Shown here in pieces: positions 22,471-34,499 of a stretch of DNA of 64,000 bases. Positions within the stretch are counted from its first letter, which is position 1. Each line of letters starts with the position of its first letter. The stretch spans positions 342,253-406,252 of the forward strand of contig MNCI01006534.1 in NCBI GenBank assembly GCA_015680685.1, written 5' to 3'. Origin of the DNA: Gnetum montanum (lineage: Eukaryota > Streptophyta > Gnetopsida > Gnetales > Gnetaceae). A program made the translations under genes and the position numbers. The notes under the pieces were generated by a model. That model was given only the letters and a program-made list of their open reading frames with translations, was not told the origin of the DNA and did no database searches.

Positions 22471-24010
22471 ACAAATCAAGCTAAATATGTTGGCCAACAT
22501 AAATACCAACATATTAGGAATAGAATTAGAATTTTCCCATTCTAAACTTGTCCATATGTTGTTCCAACATATAAACCAAAGTATGGGACAAAATAGGAAA
22601 GTTTCTAAGAACTAAAAATCCACCCTATTAAACTTATACATTGAGGATTTAATGTGCACACATTGGTAATGCCAATTTTAATTTTTAATTATTCTGGCAA
22701 CAAAATAAAACACTATTTTAGCTAAATATGTTGGCCATCTTAAATACCAACATATTAGGAATAGAATTAGAATTTTTCCATTATAAACCAAAGTATGGGA
22801 CAAAACAAGAAAGTTTCTAAGAACAAAAATTCCCCCCAATTAAACTTATACGTTGAGGATTTAATGTGCACATGTTGGTAATGCCAATTTTAATTTTTAA
22901 TTCTTTTGGCAATAAAACAAAACACTATTTTTATAGTTTATAACATGTTTCACAAGATCTTTCCATTTTTTACAAGATTTTTAATTATTTTAACAATTGT
23001 TGCTAGCATTGTGGTTTAAAATGGGGAATTCAACCATGGAACCCTTCTATGATGTTTCTAGTCACAAGGTTATGAGTAGTTAGGCCATTGCATGTCATTA
23101 TGGCTAGGAGGTTAAAGATTTACAAGCTCTTGGTTTAAGTGTTCAAGGCCATTTGGTCAAACAACGTCACAAGAAGGGTCCTTTTGAGCTCCAAGGCTAG
23201 TTGAATTGCATCTTCATCCTTTTAGCTTAATCTTGCATATCAAATAAGCACATCAAGTGGCATCTGCACAATGAAAGTGTTAAATAATGCTAAATATTGT
23301 AATAATATAGCCAAATTAGGCAACATAAGGCTGAAACATAGTAGAATTAACCTAAACAAGGTCATCATAAGGCTTAACAAGGTCATAACAAGGTGAAGTA
23401 AGGTAAAATATGGCCAAACAAGGTTAAATTGTGGTCAAAACAAGGTAAAATTAAAGCCAAATACGGTAGATTAAGGTCAAACAATGTAAAATAAGGTTTT
23501 AAATATTAATTTTTTTTTCATTTTTAGTTTTTTTTGGTTATTTTATGATTAAAATAAACAAAAATATAATGAGAATAAGTTATAAGTTGCCAAAATAGGT
23601 AAAAATCTAGTGCAAACCAATTGTAAATTGCTAAAATAAGTAAAAATTTGAAAAAAATAGGCTATAAATTGTTAAAATAAGCAAAAATGCTAGCAACAAT
23701 TATTAAAATAATTAAGAATCTCTTAAACAATGGAAAGATCTTATGAAATAGGTTATAAACCATCAAAAATAGTGTTTTGTTTTTTTGCCAAACTAATTAA
23801 AAATTAAAATTGGCATTACCAATGTGTGCACCTTAAATCTTCAATGTATAAGTTTAATTGGGTGGATTTTTGGTTATTAGAAACTTTCTTGTATTGTCCA
23901 ATACTTTGGTTTATATGTTAGAACAATGTATGGGTAAGTTTAGAATGAGAAAATTCTAATTTTATTCCTAATATATTGGTATTTACATTGACCAACATAT
24001 TTGGCTTGAT
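22471..24010. repeat. Foldback structure: tandem unit plus inverted copy
   Basis: A unit starting near GCTAAATATGTTGGCC occurs twice in direct order (about 22471-22724 and 22725-23010) and once inverted (about 23692-24010). The long arms are about 290-320 bases and similar enough to form a hairpin. The 680-base middle holds degenerate AACAAGGT(C/A)AAA repeats (about 23320-23500). No transposase frame was seen. Confidence 0.6.
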
Positions 24011-24230
24011 TTTCAAGATGATTAGCTTGGTTTTCAACATAATATTAAAGTTTGGAATGAAATTTTCTAATTCCATTCTTCCTACATTGGGTTTTCAACA
24101 TGAATGGTCAAGTTTGAAATGGAATTTTCTCATTCCATTCTTCTTGGCCAACATATTTACCTTGTATATTCAAGTTTTGAATGAAATTTTTCTAACTCTA
24201 TTCTTCTTCTTACGTTGGTTTATACATTGG

Positions 24231-24400
24231 CAAACATAAATAACTTGGTTTTCAATGTATATACATTGAACAACATACTTGGCAAACATAAATAACTTGG
24301 TTGGTTTTCAATGTATATACATTGGACAACATAAATAACTTGGTTTTCAATGTATATACATTGGCCAACATAAATAACTTGGTTTTCAATGTATATTCAA
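24231..24400. repeat. Short tandem array, unit about 40-55 bases
   Basis: Four copies of a unit containing ACATAAATAACTTGG and TTTTCAATGTATATACATTG follow each other with small indels. Related single copies lie just upstream (23990-24230), next to the foldback arm. Confidence 0.7.
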
Positions 24401-24820
24401 GTTTGGAATGAAATTTTCTAACTCCATTCTTAATACTGCCATATACATTGAGCTAATACGTTGGTGTATATCAAATTTGGCTAGTTTATGGGAATTTTCA
24501 ACTTTTTGCCTTGCCATGTTGAGATCTGCAGTTGTCGGGATTATATGTTACGGTCATATCGATCAAGTTTTGAGGTTGTGGATGCTCCCACGTTAGCATA
24601 TATACCTTAGTAACTGTGTCGATTAAAGATTGCGTTTTTCCACAGTTGGGCATACACCTCGGTGACTGTGTCCTTGGTGCTGGCCACTTCATGTTCCCCA
24701 CTGCAGCGGCTGGTGTTCTGAAGGTCCTGTCGTTTATATCGATATTTTTTTAAAAAAATTTGAATTGTGATTCTCACATATGTAAGCATATTTTTCTTAT
24801 TCTTATTGCGAATTACACAA

Positions 24821-25154
24821 GGCAGAAATGGCAAAGCTTCTACCCAACTGTGATCATGTGTTTCATATAAAGTGCATCGATTCATGGATCCGCTGACGCA
24901 ATTCTAGTACTTGCCCTGTATGCCGTTTTACCCTTGTGGCGATTCATCGTATTCCTAATGCTGTTGCTGATTTGCCTGAACCGATTCTGTGCCAGCGTAT
25001 GTCCGTTGATGTTGTTTCTGTACCATCGTTCTCACCTGCAATATCAGTACCACCGGCTTTGGCAGAGCCAAAAGAACTCATACTTGCAATTCACAGCAGC
25101 ACATCCTTCTCCATTTATAGGTTTTTGGATTTGTCTTTTTTTTTTTTTTATTAG
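24821..25154 (+). pseudogene. Relic of a RING-H2 (ATL-like) E3 ubiquitin ligase gene
   Basis: In one frame, LLPNCDHVFHIKCIDSWIR is followed by a stop (TGA at 24893-24895) and then, still in frame, SSTCPVCRFTLVAIHRIPNA. This is the second half of a RING-H2 finger: Cys-x2-His-x2-His-x2-Cys, the Trp of IDSW, then Cys-Pro-x-Cys. Family members act as E2-binding ubiquitin ligases, often at membranes. The first Cys pair and any upstream membrane segment are not found in frame, and the tail after about residue 80 ends in a phenylalanine-rich low-complexity stretch. A truncated, dead copy. Confidence 0.7.
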
Positions 25155-25167
25155 TGCTAGTTTGAGT

Positions 25168-25326
25168 GCATCAAGACTATGCAGTCACCTTCCAACATCA
25201 GCCAAGGCTTAGCATTCACTACTTCTGTTTATCAAACCACCATCATTTTCATCAGTTGGAATCCCTCAAGACTCTGCAATCATCTGCCAACAGCAGTAAA
25301 GGATTAGCATTCACTACTTCTGTCTA
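25168..25326. repeat. Imperfect direct repeat, unit about 63 bases
   Basis: Positions 25168-25230 and 25264-25326 share most bases, including GCATTCACTACTTCTGT. They lie immediately downstream of the RING-H2 relic. Confidence 0.6.
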
Positions 25327-25390
25327 CTTTAATTTCGAGCAAACTTTTTTGCATCAATTTGACAAGTTTATAAATCAAAATTAAAAGTTG

Positions 25391-25878
25391 AAAAGTTGCT
25401 ATCAAGATTAGAGATTTTTACCACTTCATTCACCATCAATCATCTTATATTATATTCCCAAATTAACGAGCTCCTGAGAAGAATCCATACATGTAAATTT
25501 CATTAAATTTTACTTGTCATTTTTAAGTTTTTTCATAAAATTCAAATTGACCATGAATTGTGCTTAGATCATGGTTCTGCAGAAAATAGACTACGAGTCC
25601 ACCACAACTTGCAATATTGCAAATATTTGTTTCTTCTTGACCATGACTAGTAATCAGCTCATGGTGTTAAACATGACCCATGGTTTGGTCATGGTTATCT
25701 TAGATTCTTAACCATAACTTATGGTTCCTTCATGGTAGACTATTTCATTAAGTTTAATTCACCATGACTTGTGGAATCATCATGGTGTGAACGAAAATCC
25801 AAAAACTCTAGATTTTATTATACCATAACTCATGATATCTTCACTCTAAATTTCCTCTTTATTTCTATATACCACAGC
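25391..25878. repeat. Degenerate CATGACTTGTGG-type repeats, left flank of element C
   Basis: From about 25540, words such as CCATGACT, CATGGTT and ACCATAACT recur on both strands. The same word set continues at 39823-40158 and 44544-45502, the stretches outside C, D and E, so they look like pieces of one older locus. Confidence 0.45.
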
Positions 25879-26762
25879 TGATGAGCAACATGTATACCCT
25901 ATGCCCAACCATACAAATCACAAGCATGCACTAGCAATCTAGTCGAATTCCGTGAACTTCCATTCCTAGGTTGCTTGTAGTCTTAAACTGTAAGGCAAAG
26001 GGTTATATGATTCTTGTCTTCCTAACTCACACTTGCAGTATTAGTTTGTATGGTTAAATGTGAGTTAAGGCACATGATGTGTATATTTTATAAGTATTTT
26101 TTCAATATCTTTTCTCCTAAGGTAAGGTGAGTAAAACAAGACTTAATAATTAACTATTTAACTACTTAACTATTATAGTGACTAACTATTTTAACATAAG
26201 TAGCCATTCCCACTTTCCATACACATCTTGAACTAGTATCAATGCTACTAGGTTACCAACTGGTGATTACTAAGCATACCAAATGGCCACTACTGGGATT
26301 ATCAAGCACAATACATTATGTTCAAGGTGGTCGTACTTATGTGTTTAGGATTAAGCGCATTAATTAACTAAAACCATAAGTATAAATTGCATTGAAAGTA
26401 AAGTGCAAGTAATAAAAATTAAACTATTCCAAATGTTGTAATAAATATTAGAAATCTTGACTTTATTGACATTTACATCAATGCATTCAAGTACATGGCA
26501 TTCAAATAAAGCTTCATATAATCTCTTTAATTCACATTGTGGGCACTCAGAGAGAAAATATTCTAACTCTAGAAAAACTAAAATTCAAGGACTTCACTAT
26601 GCTATGGACCTAAGGTGTCATAAATGCGATTGATGTGCACATTTATATAGGCTTCACCTACATCAGTGTTGATGCATGTTAGGGATATGTCGATAGGGCT
26701 AGATTGATGCATGCCCATCAATGCATGTCTATCAATGCAACCTAGAATATGACAACTCATTA
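25879..26762 (-). repeat. 3' LTR of element C
   Basis: It aligns with 38982-39822. The U3 side carries TGATGCATG/GCATTGAT-type motifs (about 26670-26745) and a TATA-like box, TATATAAA on the minus strand (about 26648). The inner end is TAATGAGTT on the minus strand instead of TGATGAG. Confidence 0.85.
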
Positions 26763-27877
26763 TAACCCCCACAATTGAGTAAAAACTCATCCTCGAGTGA
26801 ATAAAAGTAGGATCAAGTTTCTTACTAAATTTGGGAAACTATGGAATTTATTAATTTAAAAACAAATAGACTAACTAACTGACCGAATCTGAGTGCCAAA
26901 TTGTGTAGGATTACAAAATTGGTATTCATTACAACAAAATTGGACACTTTACAAAACCTTCAGCATGTACTTTGAAGTTGCCAAAGCCAAGGCTAACTTG
27001 ACACGTGTGGTAGTGGAGGTGGCTAAGGCTAACTTGCTACTGCTAGAGGAAGCATGAAAGCATCCAATAACACTTTCATCTTCTCCTCTTTGCCATGTGG
27101 TTTGTATGCAATCCACACAGCTTCACTGATGTGGGATGGCACATGGATATCCCATAGGCACGACATCACAAGGAACAACTCCTTAGTGTTGACAAACCAT
27201 GTTACAAATTGTTTGCATTCAATGCCAAATGTCTTCATGAGGTTTTGTAGCTTATGATAGTTGTTCCATCGTTCTAACTAGGTTCTCAACAATAGATCAT
27301 TGGTCCATGAATCTACTCCTGAGAACTTAAGTTCAATGTTGGCTATCTCCAACTGTTGCTTGGTCTCTTTATGATGGTTGAATTCTACCTCGTACAAGAG
27401 ATAGGAACTAGCTACCTTCTTTTCCAATTCAATTCTTATTCTTCATATTGTCAACATAGCCAAGTTTGCATAATGGAGGTTGGAAAGCTCCATGTAGTCC
27501 CTCATCTCCTCAATCAATAATTTCTTTACACAAATTTCAACTTTGTTATACACGTTTAGCCCATCAAAGATGGGTTGCCACATATCGCCTCTTTGCTAGA
27601 GTTGCTAGATGGCCTCATTCATCTTCGTCTTGGCCAATTAGATTTCTTTGTCATTGACCTCCAAACAGAGCCCAACCTGGTCCCTATAATAGGTCTTAAC
27701 TCATTTGAATTTTAGGGCCTTATTTTTCTAGGTGGCTACCTTGATGGCTATTTTCTAATGAAGCGCTCAGACTTCCTCCATCAAGATATTCTTGTTTTCT
27801 GCTGCTAACCTCATCGAATCAAGCTTTACCTTGGGTAGCTACTCCTATTATTGCTAAACAAATTTAACCATCTAGTC

Positions 27878-28830
27878 CTTTTTTTTTGTTTGATGTTTGA
27901 CATGTGATGAAGATCTTTAGTTAGGACCAAGTCGTGGCAATGGAAACATTCGGTGCTAGAGGGCTGAATAGCTCCATCAAAATAGTTTAACCTATAGATC
28001 CATGTACCTCGAAAAGGATCTATGAGTGCCTCAAATAGTCCAATAGATCACTTGAGGACTTGAACATCTGTTACTAGATGTTAATGAAATGTAAACAAGT
28101 GAGAAAGCATTCATTACAAGAAACAAAAATCAAAACACAATTGCAAGAAATATGAAAGAAAAATGCAGCATAACACTACCAAAACTTTGTAATTAAATGT
28201 TTTGGAATACTGTAACAAATGGGTTCCAAAAATATAGATTTGGGCTTTTATAGCATGTTATTGCAACAATGGATTTGGACTCTAATGCAAGAGGCAAGGT
28301 GTGTTCTGCAGTCTCCTCTCACAAATTTGACATCGCTTAGTTTGCCTACAAACTAGTTCTTGGTGTCCTTGGCGATTTGCACTACGAAACAATGGTGATG
28401 GTCATTGTGGACTCTTGGGCATCTACACTACTGAAGGTCTTAGGTTTAATGTGGATGTCAAATGCCCAAAAAGTCATTTCTTTGAAGTAGATCATCATTT
28501 GAATAGGCATTGGTTTTTGTCTTGATGCTAGTTAATTATGTTGTGATTACTGATAGATTTCTTGTACCTTTTTTCGTACTTGGAACATCTACATGCAATG
28601 TCTAGTGTTAGTGTCAGTGTTGGTACCATGAAGTCATGATGCTAGTGTTAATGTCAATACCATGAAGTCATGATGCTAACATCGCATCGGTACCATGAAG
28701 TTATGATGCTAGCATAACATAGATACCATAAGGTTATGGCACTAGTGCAGCGTTGGTATCATAAGGTCATGACACTAACGTCTTTGGGGAAATAATGCAA
28801 TTATATTTGTCTTTATTTTTCCACCAAATT
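27878..28830 (-). mobile_element. Insertion inside the accessory ORF of C, perhaps a poly-A-tailed retroposon
   Basis: The minus strand ends in a run of A (plus poly-T at about 27881-27890), which suggests a non-LTR retroposon. Part of it (27945-28330) matches the repeat at about 22070-22440 in opposite orientation. No coding frame or clear target-site duplication was identified, and the outer border (about 28830) is set only by where accessory-ORF homology resumes. Confidence 0.4.
28610..28780. repeat. Tandem repeat, unit about 40-45 bases
   Basis: Four to five imperfect copies of a unit with GGTACCATGAAGTCATGATG lie within the insertion in element C. Confidence 0.7.
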
Positions 28831-29008
28831 ACAAAGAATTTTGGCAATGGATTACAATATGAATTTCTTTGGGATGTTTCACAAGTTTTTCTTGTGGACT
28901 TGTGATAAATCCTTGTTGATGTTGAATGTCATGGCTTCCAAGAAGGATGTATCAAAGATCGTTACCTCCTTCACATTCTTAGCCATGGGGAGATGGCCAC
29001 CCATGTTA

Positions 29009-30787
29009 TCCAATTTTTCAATTATTTTTTATACCATTCTTTATATGTTTTCAATTTTCTTAAATATTTTGCAACTTCTTTTATATATTTTACCTTGTTT
29101 ATATTCTCTTATGTGTTGTTTTCTTGTTTGTTATTTTGTTTGTCAGGAATCTTGAATTTTTTCCATTGCTACTACTAATAGTGGATGTTCATTTAATACT
29201 ATATTTAATGTTTTGATTGATTATTCAATGACCATATTTCATCTTAGGACTATATCCTCAATTAATGTGTCATTAATTTTCTAATGATTTTAGGCAGTGA
29301 TTCCACAACATCCACCCATTTCATCTTCATCTTCAAAGCATACAGTCCTTCCATAATTACAGCTTAAAATGAATCAACGATCATATTACCTAATGGACTT
29401 GGAACAAATCAAGGGGGAATGGACAAGGGCATGGCTTCAAAGGAATTTTTCATCTTCTATTCCCAACTAATCTCTTGAGTTTTATGACTTTTCCCATTGG
29501 TCTCTCACCACTCCTACTGTCAACCATAATGGACTACAAGCACTAGTTATGGGATTGGAAAGATATGTTACCCATGCCTAAATGCATCCCTCTAACTAAG
29601 CCCTTTCTAATCTTACTACTTCTCTTTTCTTCTTTTCTTAGAGTGGTGGTTATCCTTTGGGGCTTGTCATGAACTCTTGATTATGGAAGGGTCGAAGGAT
29701 GATAATGCGAAGTCATTGCACATGGATGGACTTGGTCTTAACTAAGGATGGGATGGTATCAAATTGTCTTAATCACAAGTTCCACAAGGACTTTATGTAA
29801 CCAAGATGTAAGAATCTCTGACCAATCTCTCTCTCTCTCATCACTCTAATCTCATCATCAACCATCTCACTACCTCCTATCATGGTCAATTCATGTGTCT
29901 ATTTTGGTATGTTATAATCCTTTGATGATCTCTCACATAGATTCAATTTTTAACTTCTAAAGATCATTAATCATCCTTGGTGCTTACGAACTCCTTGGGA
30001 TGAGAGCATGCAAAGGCATTAATGGCATGAGCTTGCATTGGAGAGGACCCCCTTACATACCCCTTGGTCTCTTCAAGTTAAACTTTCTATCTCTTGTTTA
30101 TTTTTGCGATCAATCTTATCACTTCACCTTTTGAACATCTAGTTTTTTTTCCTTAGGCATCAATTAATCATCCAAATCCAATCTAGCTCCTCTTCCAGCA
30201 AAGTTAATCCCTCTTTCATGTTTTGCAATCCTTCTATGCTTTTATGGCTTCCTTTGGGCTCTTGCAAACGCTTTCAAAATTCCTCATTTTTATTATGTGA
30301 AAAATTACCTCAAATAGCTGCATTGATGCATCCTTGTCAAAGCAACAAAAAAGATCTATATATAGGCATGACACTTAGCCAAATTTTCACCATTTTCTTC
30401 CAAATGATAGAGTATTTTTTTTATTTTATTTCTTTTTTTTTGCATTTTTTAGAGCCTAGAGCGCTTCCAAGTGCTATAACTCTCATACTACTCACCCAAT
30501 TCACCTCATTCTTTGATCCTCTAACTATCAGAGGTATGCTTTACATCATGGGGGCCATAAACATTTGTTTTTTTTTTCAAAAAAAAATTAGAATTTTTCT
30601 AATGACCAAAGGTTTATCCATTAAAATAATACTAAATCACTCACCTTAAGTGGTTTATAATTAAAATAATAACCACTATCAAGATCACAAAAAACCTTAA
30701 CTATAACCCAATCTAATAAGAAAGATTTCAAAAGAACTAAGGATTATAAAGTAAAAAGCTAACCTTGAATAATGTTAGTGATTGCAA
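29009..30787 (+). other. Noncoding spacer of element C (inverted)
   Basis: It is AT-rich without a convincing frame. It contains the diverged form of the spacer block, GCATGAGCTTGCATTGGAGA (about 30024-30043), an internal promoter-like module (30313-30364) and a purine-tract-like CATCATGGGGGCC (about 30546). Confidence 0.55.
30313..30364 (+). promoter_or_regulatory. Internal promoter-like module of element C
   Basis: TGCATTGATGCATCC, the palindrome type found in C's own LTRs, precedes TATATATAGG (30357-30366). The accessory ORF starts 431 bases downstream. Function is inferred. Confidence 0.4.
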
Positions 30788-32590
30788 ATGACACTAAAGA
30801 AAGGACCACAAGCAAGAGGACCTTCCCAGCATAGAGAAAAGTGGCCAAGAAGAGGAAGGGACCAACAAAAACTATCACAACAGCCCCAAGAGAAAGCAAC
30901 TAAAGCAACACATGCAACAGGACCTCTTTGAGAGGAGCTCGAAGTAGAATCTATCCAACAGATTCCCACTGTAGAGACCCACTAGTCCAAGAAAGATGAA
31001 GCTCCTAAGCCAAGGCCTAAACTTGAATTCATCCTAATAGAGGCCTTCTTGGAGAGAATCAAAACCAATGAGGTTTATAGTTTTGTTCTCCAAGAACTAA
31101 ACTTTGAACCCTTCTTGGAGTTGGCCCCTAAAGACATCCATACTCAACTACAAGGGTCTCCCATGTGGTCCATTCTCTCCTCTAGTGGAGAATGGTATAT
31201 GGGAAAGACCTACTTGTTTTGGAACAACTGACAAGAAGATGCATCCATCAAGATCAAGAACATCATAGTCTCATACTCAGTTGAGGCCATTGTGGAGGTC
31301 CTTTGGTTTGCCTAACATCGAGGTAACATTAGCAGAGATATTAACCTAAGTAGATCCAAAAGCTAAGAAATAATGGAACTAGCATTAGTATGGAGTGGAC
31401 CATAAGTAGTATAGTGCACTCACCAAGGCAGAGCGAGCATATTTAAAAATCATAACCTATCACCTAAAGCCCACGGTGAGGCTAAGTAAGGTCACGACCT
31501 TATCCACTTATGTGTGTGTCACTGTAAGTAGACAGTTCCTTGTCATCCTTCCCCAACTTATCTATTTGGAGATAGAGAAGCACTTCAAGGAGAACAAAAA
31601 GAGAAGGAAGATTCTCTCCTTTCCATGCATAATTAGGAAAATTTGCAAAAGGTAAGGCATAGCACGCTATGCTAATGACGTGGTCTATCATGCTCCTGCC
31701 ACATCTTGGTAGGAGATGATAAAGGATAAGGTAGCAACAAGGTTGTAGGTAAGGGAGAGGCAACCACCTATAGGAGAAACCACATCGGAGGTGCTTGTAA
31801 TTGCAGAAAGGCTCCAAAAATTTTGTAAGAAATAGCTACAACAACAAAAAGGCTCAACAAGTGGTGGGGAACCATCAGTTTACTATCCAGTCATCTTAAT
31901 AAGATCACAAGGACCATCATTTTATTGGACAAGGAAATTGCCCCACTATTTTCTACACAAAGAAACTAGGCACCCACAAGAACAAATCCTAGTGCTCAAA
32001 AATTTACAGTGTCCATCCCTAGATAAAAGTTTCCTAAGATTTTAGGAAATGTTGTAGCTTTCTTGGTTTGCTTGGAAGAAGGTAAGGGGGTAACTATTCT
32101 AGTGATGCAACACCGAGGATAGGAAACAATGATAAAGGTGGTGGTTGGCAAGGTGGTAAAGGCCCTAAACGCTCCTATAGCATCCATGCTAAATATTGTC
32201 GCAATGGCAGACATTCAAATGTCCACCGAAGTAAGGAGTGCTTGGTTGAGCATTTTCCAACACAAAGAAGTATTAGAATAACTAGTGGGATCTATGTAAT
32301 CGCTTCCAAAGATCTTTGAACTTTCAGATGAAATTACTGCAACCTAGTCATAATTTTTAGAGACCAAGGATAAACTACTCATTGCCAACACCCAACTAAA
32401 GGAAACCACCATGCAGAATCAATGATTAGATATAGAGGTTGTGGAGTTTCAATCTAGTCTCTCTGACCTCTCCATTCTTAAGAAAAAACTTTTTTAAGGA
32501 AAAAGAACAATATAAAAGAAAAATTTGAAAACCTATAAGGAATGGTGTAAAACAAAAGGTAGAAAAATTGGATAGCCTGCAGAAAATTTT
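30788..32590 (+). pseudogene. N-terminal half of the accessory ORF of element C (inverted)
   Basis: The ATG at 30788-30790 follows GATTGCAA, a decayed form of the splice acceptor in B. The start reads MTLKKG. The N-terminal domain is clear at 31049-31231 (ELNFEPFLELAPKDIHTQL, then GEWYMGKTYLFWNN) and continues through a middle region related to D, with stops, up to the inversion border. Confidence 0.72.
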
Positions 32591-33199
32591 AACATGGGTG
32601 GCCATCTTCTCCACGACTAAGTTGGAAGGAGGAGATCTGAAAGATAGAGCATGCCTGTCCATTAATTGAGGTCTTCATGTTATTAGTTATCCTTGGTTCA
32701 AGAAAAGGTTCTACTTGTTGGATGTTGACTAGAAACTATTTGTCTAAGCTTGAAGGATGATAAATCATCATGGCCCTAGGAGGAAAAGTTGTATGAATCA
32801 TATAAGGTCCTTTCCATAGCATTTAAAACTTTATTCATTGTGGTATGTGCATCGGGTTCTAATAAAGAACCTTATCTCCTAATTAGAACTTAACTTTTCT
32901 TATCCACGAGTTATGTTGTTGTTTAGCATGTGCCTTGTGTACTTCATTCATTGATAAGGCTACTTGTCAATTTATGTCTAGCACATTTAATGTCATTGAA
33001 CATTCCTTTTATGCTAGACTTAAATTAAGGTCAAATTCATAAGCCATTAAAAGTGTACAAAGCTCTATTTGAATTAAAATGATTGGTGATTTTCCATACA
33101 CTCACTCATAGGGGGAATAACCAATGTAAATGTTCCAAGTGGATTAATAGGCCCATACAGTATCATTGAGTTTTGTGCTCTAGTCTTACCTATATTCAC

Positions 33200-33990
33200 T
33201 AACTGTGCATGTTAGTATTCTGGTTATTTTCCTATTTGTGACCTTGGCTTGACCGTTAGCTTTGGGGTGATATGAAGTTGTTAATTTATGCTCTACTCAT
33301 AAGCATTGCATTAAATTTCCAAAAGGTAGCACCTATGAAATGAGTTCCATTATTAGAAATAAGTGCCCTTGGCAAGTCAAACCTGTTTACCATACTTTGT
33401 TGTACAAATTGTGTCATTGTAGAAGATGAACAGTTGATGATGGCAGCAGCTTTGGCCTACTTAGTACAGTAGTTAACAACTACGATGGTGTACACCTTTT
33501 TGTTAGGCATCGGGTTGATGGGCCCCATGAAGTCAATGCTTCAAAGATCAAAATGCTCCAATGGTTGGATCCACTATTGGGGCCCTTTCATTCATACAAT
33601 CATCCCTCCATCTCATTGGTAATATTCACAAAAACATGAGAACTAATTAGCACCCTTAAAGATTGTTCGTGAGTAATATCCTACCATGAGGATTTTTATG
33701 GTCATCTTCCTCCCTACATAATGATCCCCACAAGGACCTTTGTGAGCATCTTGAATGATTTGAAGTTGACCATCATTGGGCATGCACCATTGTACCAGGC
33801 CATTAACACAAATCTTGTAAAGGTTACTTTTGATTTCCATGTAGTGTTTGGCTTGGTGAAGAAATTGTTGTTTCTTCTTGTTATTCCATTCTTGTGATGT
33901 CTCTTGAGTAGATATGGGAAAAATTCGTTACACCAATTTGGACCTTTAGAACTTTGCACTTTAATAGCTTTTGCAAAGAGGAGTTCATCT
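33200..33990 (-). pseudogene. Integrase remnant of element C
   Basis: The zinc-binding region is weak (DAHKGPCGDHYVGRKMTIK, 33760-33700). The catalytic core shows IDFMGPINP (about 33540-33511) and PRALISNNGTHF (about 33365-33330), where the second catalytic Asp is now Asn. Confidence 0.8.
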
Positions 33991-34040
33991 AGGAATTGAT
34001 CAGATAATGATCCTTTGTCCTTCTTGTTGTTCCATCGCAA

Positions 34041-34295
34041 CTAAGACAAGTTATCGACAACCACATTCTCAGTTTCCTTTCTATCCACCATTGTGAGATC
34101 AAAATCATCTAGAATTACTAACCACCATATGACACAGGGCCTCACCGTTGGTTTGTTCATGAGGAACCTGATGGCACTATGGTCTATGTGCATAAAAATT
34201 TGATATCCAAGCACATAGTGCCTGAATTTTTCTAAGGCATACACCACCACTATGAGCTTCTTTTCTATGGTAGTGTAGTTCAATTGTGCCCCCAC
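34041..34295 (-). pseudogene. RNase H remnant of element C
   Basis: An open frame of 84 codons with NYTTIEKKLIVVVYALEKFR, then HIDHSAIRFLMNK and ETENVVVDNLS, the hallmark of the RNase H domain that follows RT in Ty3/gypsy pol. Confidence 0.9.
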
Positions 34296-34499
34296 AATGC
34301 TTTGACTTGCACAATGGATATAGTAAGGACATTTCTAATCATCCAATTGTGTAAACATGGCTCCCAAAGCATAATTGGATGCATCTATCATGATGTGAAA
34401 CAGTTTAAACCAATTAGGAGCACGTAGAATTGGAGTTTCTACAAGCTTCTATTTTAGATGCTAGAATGCTAACTCACATTCCTTGATTAAGTTAAATGG

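Larger units (their letters stand above)
26949..28980 (-). pseudogene. C-terminal half of the accessory ORF of element C, interrupted by an insertion
   Basis: Two minus-strand pieces match the accessory ORF of D: 28980-28840 (AKNVKEVTIF, then INKDLSQVHKKN) and about 27876-26949 (including ECKQFVTWFVNTKELFL). Between them lies an unrelated insertion (27878-28830). The first piece starts exactly where the plus-strand N-terminal half stops at 32590. Coiled-coil-like composition, many stops. Confidence 0.7.
28981..32590 (+). other. Inverted segment of element C
   Basis: The orientation of recognisable parts flips here. A roughly 28-base sequence from the end of pol, with GATGGCCACCCATGTTA, stands at both borders in opposite orientation (28981-29008 plus; about 32617-32589 minus). 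Re-inverting the block restores the order pol, spacer, accessory ORF seen in its relatives, and joins the two halves of the accessory ORF within a few residues. Confidence 0.75.

Noticed and set aside
23976-24239. 87-codon plus-strand open frame
   Set aside because: It reads through the foldback arm and the short tandem units and is Phe/Ile/Leu-rich from T-rich sequence; not a gene.
28610-28780. CRISPR-like spaced repeats
   Set aside because: A plain tandem repeat with decaying units and no distinct spacers, in plant nuclear DNA.
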